This document shows positions 1 through 6,406 of a stretch of DNA of 9,932 nt, piece after piece. The position numbers were made by a program, and so were the translations under genes. The DNA is from Acidiferrobacteraceae bacterium (GTDB lineage Bacteria > Pseudomonadota > Gammaproteobacteria > Acidiferrobacterales > Acidiferrobacteraceae), in contig DAHWKH010000030.1 of the NCBI GenBank assembly GCA_027343725.1, forward strand, positions 1-9,932, read 5' to 3'. A model generated the notes under the pieces. The model saw only the letters and a program-made list of their open reading frames with translations. It had not been told where the DNA came from and ran no database searches. Each line of letters begins with the position of its first letter. Within the stretch, counting starts at the first letter, position 1.

Positions 1-108
1 CTGCACGACCCGAAGAGCGCCATCGCCCGGCGCATCCGGCATTACGCGACCACGACCATCGGCGCCCATTGGGGGCTCGAGCCGGGCGTGCATTACCGCG
101 GACTCTAG
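1..108 (+). CDS. dsrO: C-terminal end of a DsrO-like periplasmic iron-sulfur protein (partial)
   Basis: Only the last 35 codons are in the window; frame 1 is open from the first base to a TAG at 106-108. The peptide ends in GLEPGVHYRGL, which resembles the tails of NrfC/TtrB/DsrO-type four-cluster ferredoxins, where a short x-P-x-V-x-Y segment closes the chain. No cysteine motif is visible because the cluster-binding part lies upstream. The gene ends 11 bases before a complete dsrP, and dsrO is the usual neighbour upstream of dsrP in sulfur oxidisers. In DsrMKJOP this subunit is thought to pass electrons between the periplasmic cytochrome DsrJ and the membrane protein DsrP. The identification rests mainly on position. 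Another NrfC-like ferredoxin partner of an NrfD protein cannot be excluded from this fragment. Confidence 0.6.
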   Translation: MHDPKSAIARRIRHYATTTIGAHWGLEPGVHYRGL

Positions 109-119
109 GCGGAGGATCG

Positions 120-1322
120 ATGAGCACAGTCGCGTATCGCAGCATCACCGGCCGGGGGCCCCTCTATTGGGCGGCGCTGGGCGTTTGCGCCCTCATCGGC
201 GCCGCGGGTCTCCTTGCCGCCTTGTACATGCGCGCCCATGGCCATCACGTGACGGGCATGACCAATCAGATCGTCTGGGGCCTGCCGCACGTCGCCGCCG
301 TGTTCCTGATCGTGGCGGCCTCCGGGGCCTTGAACGTGGCCTCGATCGCCTCGGTCTTCCGGCGCGCGCCCTACAAACCGCTCGCCCCCTTGTCGGGGCT
401 TCTGGCGATCGCGCTCTTGATCGGCGGGCTCTGGGATCTGGTGCTCGATCTCGGGCGCCCCGGGCATCTCCTGGACACCGTGTTCTATCCGAACTTCTCG
501 TCGATCTTCGCCTGGAACATCTATCTCTACACCGGCTTTCTCGCGATCGTCGGCTTGTATCTCTGGTTCATGATGAGCCGTCGCCTGACGCACCTCACCC
601 GCCCGGTCGGGATCGCGGCGTTCTTCTGGCGCTTGATTCTGACGACCGGCACGGGCTCGATCTTCGGGTTTCTCGCCGCCCGCACCGCCTACGACTCGGC
701 GCTGCTCGCGCCGATGTTCATCATCATGTCGCTGGCCTTCGGTCTTGCGGTCTATCTGATCGTCTTGATCGTGGGCTTTGCCGCGACCGAGCGCCCGCTC
801 GGGGCCTTCGTGCTCACGACCCTGCGCGGCCTGCTCGCGGTGTTCGTGGGGGCGGTGTTGTATTTCGTTATGGTCTACCACCTGACGAACCTCTACTGGG
901 CCGGCCACCGTGGGGTCGAGGCGTTCGTGTTGCTGCGCGGGGGTGTGATCACGGCCCTCTTCTGGGTCGGGCAGGTGGCGATCGGCGGGCTCGTGCCGCT
1001 CGCCCTCTTGTTGATCCCGGGCGGCGGCCCGGGGCGCCTCCTGGCGGCGGCCGCGGCGGTGGTCGCGGGCGGGCTTGCCCAGATCTATGTGCTGATCATC
1101 GGCGGGCAGTCCTATCCCCTGACCCTGTTCCCGGGGATGATCGTCCACAGCCGCTTCTACGATGGTGTCGTGCACACCTACGTCCCGCGCTGGCCGGAGA
1201 CGGTCCTGGCGGCAAGCGGCATCGCCGTCACCGCCCTTATCGTCCTGATCGCGATCCGGCTGTGGCCGTTTCTGCCGCGCTCGCTCGCCGATGAGGTCGT
1301 CGATCCCGGGGCGCCCCCGTGA
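120..1322 (+). CDS. dsrP: DsrP, NrfD/PsrC-type integral membrane subunit of the DsrMKJOP complex
   Basis: The protein has 400 residues and about ten hydrophobic helices (roughly residues 13-37, 53-78, 87-111, 128-152, 162-187, 196-223, 227-259, 273-301, 304-330 and 360-384), as expected for the NrfD family. It keeps an LDLGRPGH segment after the third helix and a GGQSYPL segment near the C terminus. In sulfur oxidisers DsrP is the quinone-interacting inner-membrane subunit paired with the ferredoxin DsrO. I chose the ATG at 120 because GGAGG at 111-115 lies just upstream and the gene then starts right after dsrO; the same frame is open to an ATG at 69, inside dsrO, which is unlikely. The 3' end overlaps the GTG start of dsrN by four bases, indicating translational coupling. 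Assignment to DsrP rather than another NrfD paralogue depends on DsrN downstream. Confidence 0.85.
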   Translation: MSTVAYRSITGRGPLYWAALGVCALIGAAGLLAALYMRAHGHHVTGMTNQIVWGLPHVAAVFLIVAASGALNVASIASVFRRAPYKPLAPLSGLLAIALLIGGLWDLVLDLGRPGHLLDTVFYPNFSSIFAWNIYLYTGFLAIVGLYLWFMMSRRLTHLTRPVGIAAFFWRLILTTGTGSIFGFLAARTAYDSALLAPMFIIMSLAFGLAVYLIVLIVGFAATERPLGAFVLTTLRGLLAVFVGAVLYFVMVYHLTNLYWAGHRGVEAFVLLRGGVITALFWVGQVAIGGLVPLALLLIPGGGPGRLLAAAAAVVAGGLAQIYVLIIGGQSYPLTLFPGMIVHSRFYDGVVHTYVPRWPETVLAASGIAVTALIVLIAIRLWPFLPRSLADEVVDPGAPP

Positions 1323-2713
1323 TCACGCGCTTTTATCTCGCGGCCGCCCACAAGTCCTCGGGCAAGACCACGGCCGCGATCGGCCTGTGCGCGGCCTTCG
1401 CGCAGCAAGGGCTCAGCGTGCAGCCCTACAAAAAAGGCCCGGATTACATCGACCCACTGTGGCTTACGCGCGCAAGCGGCAGGCCCTGCCAGAACCTCGA
1501 CTTCAATACCCAAAGCCGCGCCGAGATCGAGACCCTGTGGGCGCGCGCCGCAGACGGCGCGGATATGCTCGTGATCGAGGGCAACAAGGGGCTCTTCGAT
1601 GGGATCGCGCTCGATGGCTCGGACAGCAACGCGGCCCTGGCGCACAGTCTCAAAGTCCCGGTGGTGCTGGTGCTCGATGCCAAAGGCGTGAGCCGCGGGC
1701 TCGCGCCTTTGGTCCTCGGCTACCGCCACTTCGACCCCGATTTACCGATCGCCGGCATCATCCTGAACCGCGTCGGCGGCGCCCGCCACGAGGCCAAGCT
1801 GCGCGCGGTGCTCGCGGCCTACACCGATGTCCCGGTCGTGGGCGCGCTCCTGGAGGATCGCGCCTTGCGCCTCACGGAGCGCCACCTCGGGTTGATCCCG
1901 GCGGGCGAGATCGGGGAGGCCGAGCGGCACATCGCCGCGATCGCGCGCCACGTCCGGGACCACGTCGACCTTGCGGCCTTACAGGCGCTCACCGGCGAGG
2001 CCCCCGCGCCCATCGCGCGGCCCCCGCGGGCAAGCGCCACACGCGTGCGCATCGGCATCGCCGAGGATGCCGCCTTCAGTTTCTACTACCCGGGGGACCG
2101 CGAGGCCCTGGCCGAGGCCGGCGCCGAACTCGTGCCTTTCGATACCCTGAAGGACACGCGCCTGCCCGCGGTCGACGGGCTCTTTTTGGGTGGTGGCTTT
2201 CCCGAGACCCAGGCGCGGGCCCTGGCGCAGAACGCCGCCCTGCGCGCGGCGTTGCGCGCGGCACTCACGGCCGGGCTGCCCGCGTATGCCGAGTGCGGGG
2301 GGCTTATGTATCTCGCGCGCCGCCTCACCTGGGACGGGGTCACCTACCCGATGACGGGCTTCATCCCGGCCGATGTCATCCTTCATGAGACCCCCGTCGG
2401 CCACGGCTATATGGTCCTGAAGGCGACACGCGCTCACCCCTGGCCCCCGGCGGGGGACTCCGAGGCCCGGGGCCTGCCGGCGCACGAATTCCATTACTCG
2501 GAGCTCGTGGGCTTGGGGCCGGATGCGCGTTTTGCCTACGAGGTCGTGCGCGGGCACGGGATCGACGGGCGTCACGACGGCCTCCTCATCGCAAACTGTC
2601 TCGCGAGCTACGCGCACCTGCGCGACGTCGCCGGCTGCCGGTGGGCCGCATCCTTCGTGGCCTTCGTGCGCGCGTGCGCGCAGGGCCCGGCCCGGGCCGC
2701 TTATGGACTATGA
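1319..2713 (+). CDS. dsrN: DsrN, glutamine-dependent siroheme amidase (CbiA/CobB family)
   Basis: The 464-residue protein starts at a GTG overlapping the dsrP stop. The N-terminal CbiA domain carries a P-loop-like HKSSGKTT (residues 11-18) and KKGPDYIDP around residues 38-46, both typical of cobyrinic acid a,c-diamide synthases. The C-terminal class I glutamine amidotransferase-like domain has GLFLGGGFPETQA, the nucleophilic cysteine C326 in AECGGLMYL, and HEFHYS (H389, H392). Length and domain order match CobB/CbiA. In Allochromatium vinosum, DsrN is the homologue linked to formation of siroheme amide, the prosthetic group of reverse DsrAB, and is needed for efficient sulfur-globule oxidation. 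A corrin-pathway CobB is the alternative by sequence alone, but no other cobalamin gene is visible and the dsrP overlap favours DsrN. The last 11 bases overlap the next gene. Confidence 0.88.
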   Translation: MITRFYLAAAHKSSGKTTAAIGLCAAFAQQGLSVQPYKKGPDYIDPLWLTRASGRPCQNLDFNTQSRAEIETLWARAADGADMLVIEGNKGLFDGIALDGSDSNAALAHSLKVPVVLVLDAKGVSRGLAPLVLGYRHFDPDLPIAGIILNRVGGARHEAKLRAVLAAYTDVPVVGALLEDRALRLTERHLGLIPAGEIGEAERHIAAIARHVRDHVDLAALQALTGEAPAPIARPPRASATRVRIGIAEDAAFSFYYPGDREALAEAGAELVPFDTLKDTRLPAVDGLFLGGGFPETQARALAQNAALRAALRAALTAGLPAYAECGGLMYLARRLTWDGVTYPMTGFIPADVILHETPVGHGYMVLKATRAHPWPPAGDSEARGLPAHEFHYSELVGLGPDARFAYEVVRGHGIDGRHDGLLIANCLASYAHLRDVAGCRWAASFVAFVRACAQGPARAAYGL

Positions 2714-4130
2714 CGTCGCCGTCATCGGCGCGGGTGCCGCGGGGTACAAGGCGGCGCTGACGGCGCGGGCCCTGGGCGCGCGTGTCGCCCTGATCGAGGA
2801 TCGCGCGGTCGGTGGGGCCTGTCTGAACCGCGCCTGCATCCCCCACAAGGCCCTGACCCATATCGCGCGCCTCCTCGGGACGACCCAGGGCTTCCTGGGG
2901 CGCGGCGTTCAGGGGTCCCTGATCCCGGATCGCGCGGCCGCCACGGCCTTCAGCGAGCACCTAGTGGGCGACGTCCGCCGCGGCCTCCCCCAGCGCCTGC
3001 GGGCGCTCGGGATCACGGTCCTCCACGGGAGCGGCCGGCTGATGGGGCCGCAGGAGATCGCGGTCACGCGCCCGGACGGCCTCCAGAGGATCAGCGCTTG
3101 GCGGGTGATCCTCGCCGTCGGCAGCGCGCCCGCGCGCCTGGCCCCGTGTCCGCCCGATGGGCGCTTCGTCGTCGACACCGACGGGTTTCTGACAAGCCTC
3201 AAGGAGGATGCGCCGCGGGTCTTGTGCGTCGGCGGCGGGGCGGCCGGCGTCGAGGCGGCGTTCGTGTTGCGCCGCTTCGGGAGTCGCGTGACCCTCATAA
3301 GCCGCGGCCCGCGCCTTCTGAACCGTGCGTGCGTGTCCGAGCGCGCCGCGGGGATCGTACAGCGCGGGCTGCGCGACCTCGGCGTGGATCTGCGCCTCAT
3401 GCTCACCGTCGCCGCGGCAAGTCCGAGGGACCACGACATCGAGGTGCGCTTCACGGACGGGAGTCAGGCCGCGTTCGATCGCGTGGTGGTGGCCGTGGGG
3501 CGCGTCCCCCGGGATCGGTCCCTGGGGCTCGATGCCTTGGGGGTCCTGCGCGATGGCGCGGGCTTCGTGGCGACCAATGGCGCCTGCGAGACCTCGCTCC
3601 CCGGGGTCTACGCGGTCGGCGACATGGCCGGGGGGCCGATGACCGCGGCGGCGGCGATCCACAGCGGGCGGATCGCCGGCCATAACGCGGTGCGCGGCAA
3701 CGCGCGCGTGCGCAATTATCACCAAGTGCCGTTCGTGGTGGAGACCGTCTGGCCGCTCGCCGCGGTCGGCTTGAGCGAGGACCTGGCCGAGAGCGCGGGC
3801 TTTACGCCCGAGGTCGTGACGATCCCGCTCGGGGCGTCCCTGAAGGCCCGCGCCCACGGGGCCACGGCCGGGGGTGGCGAGATCGTGTTCGACGGCGAGA
3901 CCGGCCAGATGCTGGGCGGCTGCCTCGTGGGGGCGGGCGCCGACGAGGGCATCCACCTCGTGGCCGCCGCCTGCCGGTCGCGCCGGGGGCTGTGGTCGTT
4001 CACGGACCTCGATTACGGGCACCCCTCGTGGGCCGAGGATCTGGGCTTGGCGATCGAGCCGGTCGTGGGCGCGTTCGCGCAGGCCCCGCGCACACCTTTT
4101 ATGCCCGGGGTCTATGCCCCTTTGACCTGA
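2703..4130 (+). CDS. Dihydrolipoamide dehydrogenase-like FAD/NAD(P) disulfide oxidoreductase
   Basis: This 475-residue class I flavoprotein disulfide reductase has an FAD Rossmann motif GAGAAG (residues 9-14), a redox-active CLNRAC pair (C40, C45) followed by IPHKAL, a second Rossmann motif GGGAAG (177-182), the FAD segment YAVGDM, and a C-terminal dimerisation domain. In the last domain HPSWAE supplies the His-Glu dyad (H440, E445) that acts as catalytic base in this family. Length and layout fit dihydrolipoamide dehydrogenase. It lacks the heavy-metal domain and C-terminal cysteines of mercuric reductase. The ATG at 2703 lies inside dsrN with an 11-base overlap and no clear ribosome binding site, so translation is probably coupled. 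Where lipoamide dehydrogenase has an acidic NAD-selecting residue after the second beta strand, this protein has S200-R201, which hints at NADP(H). The physiological disulfide is unknown; a link to sulfur-carrier or lipoyl proteins is inference from position. Confidence 0.82.
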   Translation: MDYDVAVIGAGAAGYKAALTARALGARVALIEDRAVGGACLNRACIPHKALTHIARLLGTTQGFLGRGVQGSLIPDRAAATAFSEHLVGDVRRGLPQRLRALGITVLHGSGRLMGPQEIAVTRPDGLQRISAWRVILAVGSAPARLAPCPPDGRFVVDTDGFLTSLKEDAPRVLCVGGGAAGVEAAFVLRRFGSRVTLISRGPRLLNRACVSERAAGIVQRGLRDLGVDLRLMLTVAAASPRDHDIEVRFTDGSQAAFDRVVVAVGRVPRDRSLGLDALGVLRDGAGFVATNGACETSLPGVYAVGDMAGGPMTAAAAIHSGRIAGHNAVRGNARVRNYHQVPFVVETVWPLAAVGLSEDLAESAGFTPEVVTIPLGASLKARAHGATAGGGEIVFDGETGQMLGGCLVGAGADEGIHLVAAACRSRRGLWSFTDLDYGHPSWAEDLGLAIEPVVGAFAQAPRTPFMPGVYAPLT

Positions 4131-4144
4131 ATGGGCTTTGGGCC

Positions 4145-4168
4145 GGCGTTCACGGAGTACACTGATAT
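4145..4168 (+). promoter_or_regulatory. Short spacer ahead of the kinase gene, weak promoter-like hexamers
   Basis: The 69 bases between the flavoprotein stop and the kinase start (4131-4199) are less GC-rich than the surroundings. They contain TGATAT at 4163-4168 and TACACT at 4158-4163, either of which could serve as a -10 element. The best upstream partner, TTGGGC at 4138-4143, matches the -35 consensus poorly and gives spacings of 19 or 14. An internal promoter for the two regulatory genes is possible but weakly supported; readthrough from dsr is equally plausible. Confidence 0.2.
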
Positions 4169-4187
4169 CAAGGAGGACCGAATCGGC

Positions 4188-4193
4188 AGGAGG
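4188..4193 (+). promoter_or_regulatory. Ribosome binding site fixing the kinase start
   Basis: AGGAGG lies six bases before the ATG at 4200, an ideal arrangement. It favours 4200 over the in-frame ATG at 4131, which directly abuts the previous stop codon and has no such site. It also disfavours the GTG at 4197, for which the spacing would be too short. Confidence 0.75.
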
Positions 4194-4199
4194 CGCGTG

Positions 4200-5765
4200 A
4201 TGAGCGACAAGCGGGGGCGCATACCGCCCGCGGGCGGCTGGCGGCACCGGCGCACGTCCTTGTGGGCGGCGGCGGTCCTCCCGCTTGCGCTCATGGGCCT
4301 CCTGGTGACGGCGATCATCGGGGAGGCCGCGCGCGGGGTCGCGGGGGCGCCGATAGCGGTCCTGATCGCGGCGTGCGTCGGGGTCGCGGTCCTCTCTTAC
4401 CTCGTGTTCCGCGCCCTCTGGGTGCCGCTCGCCGAGCTGCGGCATTGGGCGGCACGGGTCGCCGGCGGGAATCTCGCCGCGCGCATCCCAGCGCCCGCGT
4501 ATCGGGGTGAGTTCGCCGATCTCATCAGCGACATCAACGCCGTCGGCGAGGCCCTGGATACCCTGAAACGCGACCACGCCTCCGGGATCTCACCGCGCAT
4601 CGCCGCACGCTGGCTCGAGATCGTGAACGGGGTCACGGCCGGCATCGCGAGCGCCGCCGACCTCGATGACCTCCTGGCGCGCTTTTTGTTCGCCCTGCGC
4701 GGCGCCAACGAGATCCGCGCCGGCATCGTGCGGCTTTTGACGGATGACGGCGCCTTGCGGCTGGTCGCGAGCATCGGCTTGCCGGAGGACGTGGTCGCCA
4801 AGGAGCAGTGGGTGCCCTTGACGGCCTGCCTGTGCGGGCAGGCGGCGGCCAGCGGCGTCATGCGCATGGGGGCGGACCTGCAGCCCTGCTGCCAGAACTG
4901 GGGGCGCGATCTCTTCCCCGGGGAGGAGGTGGCGCTGCTTGCCGTGCCCTTGTGTTACGAGGGGCGCGTCATCGGGCTTTACAACCTCTTCATGGAGCGC
5001 GCGCGCATCACCGGCCACGGGGAGGTGACACGCCTGTTGCTCGAATTCGGGCGCCATCTGGGGGCGGCGATCGCCAAGGTGCGGTTGCAGGATGCGCGCC
5101 GCGAGCTCGTTTTGCTCGAGGAGCGCATGACCATCGCCCATGAGCTGCATGATTCGCTCGCCCAGACGCTCGCGAGCCTGCGCATCCAGGCGCAGGTCCT
5201 GGGCGAGACCCTCCAGGAGGGCGAAGACGGCCATGCGCGCGCGGAGTTTCAGCGCCTGCACGCGGGGCTCGAGATCGCCCACAAGGAGGTGCGCGACCTC
5301 ATCCGCAACTGGCGCGCGGTCGGGGCCGAGGGCGGTCTCCTGCCGGCCCTCGACAGCGCCATCGGCCAGTTTCGCGCCGAGACCGGGATCTCGGTGTTCG
5401 TGCAGAAGGATTGGCACGAGCCCTTGCCGGTGACCCATCAGACGCACGTCCTGCGCGTCATTCAGGAGGCCTTGAGCAACGTGCGCAAGCACGCCCATGC
5501 GCGCACCGTGCGCGTGCTCCTGGCGCGGGCGCCCGCGGGCGATTACCGGGTGCTCATCGAGGATGACGGCGAGGGGCGGGACATGGAGGGCACGCCCTGC
5601 GACCCGGATGCGCATTTCGGGCAGGCGATCATGCGCGAGCGGGCGCGCGCCCTGGGCGGGGAGCTGCGCGTGGAGTGCGAGCCTGGTGAAGGCACGCGCG
5701 TGATCCTCACCTTCCGCGACCCCGTGGCGGGTGGCCGTCAGGCGCTGAAGGGCGTGGCGCCGTGA
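4200..5765 (+). CDS. NarX-type sensor histidine kinase with HAMP and GAF-like domains
   Basis: The 521-residue membrane kinase has two helices (about residues 21-41 and 51-70), HAMP (71-124), a GAF-like region (141-296), a HisKA_3 dimerisation domain with phospho-acceptor H317 in AHELHDSLAQTL, and a HATPase domain. The latter shows the N-box QEALSNVRKHA (422-432), DDGEG (455-459) and GEGTRV (496-501). HFGQAIMRERA (472-482) is close to the NarX/NarQ signature. Only about nine residues separate the membrane helices, so the periplasmic nitrate-binding domain of true NarX is missing. Input probably comes through the GAF-like region, which has five cysteines (C210, C212, C230, C231, C252), four of them in a CLCG...CC arrangement. 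The gene overlaps the response regulator by four bases, so the two form a cognate pair. It would phosphorylate that regulator; the signal is unknown, and a redox or sulfur-related cue is inference. Confidence 0.88.
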   Translation: MSDKRGRIPPAGGWRHRRTSLWAAAVLPLALMGLLVTAIIGEAARGVAGAPIAVLIAACVGVAVLSYLVFRALWVPLAELRHWAARVAGGNLAARIPAPAYRGEFADLISDINAVGEALDTLKRDHASGISPRIAARWLEIVNGVTAGIASAADLDDLLARFLFALRGANEIRAGIVRLLTDDGALRLVASIGLPEDVVAKEQWVPLTACLCGQAAASGVMRMGADLQPCCQNWGRDLFPGEEVALLAVPLCYEGRVIGLYNLFMERARITGHGEVTRLLLEFGRHLGAAIAKVRLQDARRELVLLEERMTIAHELHDSLAQTLASLRIQAQVLGETLQEGEDGHARAEFQRLHAGLEIAHKEVRDLIRNWRAVGAEGGLLPALDSAIGQFRAETGISVFVQKDWHEPLPVTHQTHVLRVIQEALSNVRKHAHARTVRVLLARAPAGDYRVLIEDDGEGRDMEGTPCDPDAHFGQAIMRERARALGGELRVECEPGEGTRVILTFRDPVAGGRQALKGVAP

Positions 5766-6406
5766 AGGTCCTTCTGATCGACGACCACGCGCTCTTTCGC
5801 AGCGGGCTCGAGCACCTGCTCGTGCGCCGCGGGATCGCGGTGGTGGGCGCGACCGGCGACATCGCGGAGGTGCTCGCGCTCATTCAGGAGCACGGCCCCG
5901 AGATCGTCCTCCTCGATATCCGCATGCCCAAGGTCGGGGGCATCGAGCTCTTGGAGGGCCTGCGCGCCCGGGGGGTTGCGCTCCCGATCGTGATGCTGAC
6001 GACGAGCAGCGAGGAGGCCGATCTCGTCGCCTGCCTGCACCGCGGGGCGCAGGGCTATCTCGTGAAGGACATGGAGCCCGACGGCCTGGTCGCGGCTCTG
6101 ACGCGCGTCGTCGCCGGGCAGATGGTGGTGGCACCCGAGTTCGCCCCGATCCTCGCGCGCTTCATCCAAAACGGCCCCGAGTCGGTGACGCCCCCCGGGG
6201 CGTTCGCGGAGCTCACCCCGCGCGAGCGCGAGATCCTCGGCCACTTGGGCGATGGGCAGAGCAACAAGGTCATCGCGCGCGCCCTTGGGATCTCCGAGGG
6301 CACCGTGAAGCTGCACGTGAAGGCGATCCTGAGAAAGCTCAAGCTCCACTCGCGCGTGCAGGCCGCGGTGCGCTCGGTGGAGGCGGGTTTGAGCCGGAAG
6401 GGTTAG
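5762..6406 (+). CDS. NarL-type response regulator (receiver plus LuxR-type helix-turn-helix)
   Basis: This 214-residue regulator starts at a GTG that overlaps the kinase stop. The receiver domain (about 1-118) has the acidic pair D7/D8, the phospho-acceptor D52 in LLDIRMP, T80 and K102. After a linker, a LuxR/GerE helix-turn-helix occupies about residues 149-205. The recognition segment TVKLHVKAILRKLKLHSRV is close to the DNA-binding helix of Escherichia coli NarL. It keeps the lysines equivalent to NarL K188 and K192 and has leucine in place of V189, so a NarL-like heptamer target is plausible. It probably acts as a transcription factor controlled by the adjacent kinase. Orthology to NarL itself is not claimed because the kinase lacks the nitrate sensor. 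The TAG stop shares bases with the stop of the convergent cysG, leaving no room for a terminator. Confidence 0.9.
   Translation: MKVLLIDDHALFRSGLEHLLVRRGIAVVGATGDIAEVLALIQEHGPEIVLLDIRMPKVGGIELLEGLRARGVALPIVMLTTSSEEADLVACLHRGAQGYLVKDMEPDGLVAALTRVVAGQMVVAPEFAPILARFIQNGPESVTPPGAFAELTPREREILGHLGDGQSNKVIARALGISEGTVKLHVKAILRKLKLHSRVQAAVRSVEAGLSRKG

Noticed and set aside
105..1175. Minus-strand open frame of 356 codons opposite dsrP
   Set aside because: Low-complexity, charged composition rich in Arg, Glu, Gln, His and Asp, with no recognisable fold. dsrP on the other strand has clear membrane helices and a ribosome binding site.
4131..4199. N-terminal extension of the kinase from the ATG abutting the flavoprotein stop
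   Set aside because: It adds 23 charged residues without family support, whereas AGGAGG sits ideally before the ATG at 4200.
2961..4577. Long minus-strand open frame of 538 codons opposite the flavoprotein and kinase genes
   Set aside because: Its product is dominated by Arg, Ala, Pro, Gly, Asp and His with no domain or motif. It spans two well-supported plus-strand genes and their gap, a typical shadow frame in GC-rich DNA.
4200..6406. True nitrate-responsive NarX-NarL system
   Set aside because: The kinase lacks the periplasmic ligand domain and no nitrate reductase genes are visible, so the pair is named by family type only.
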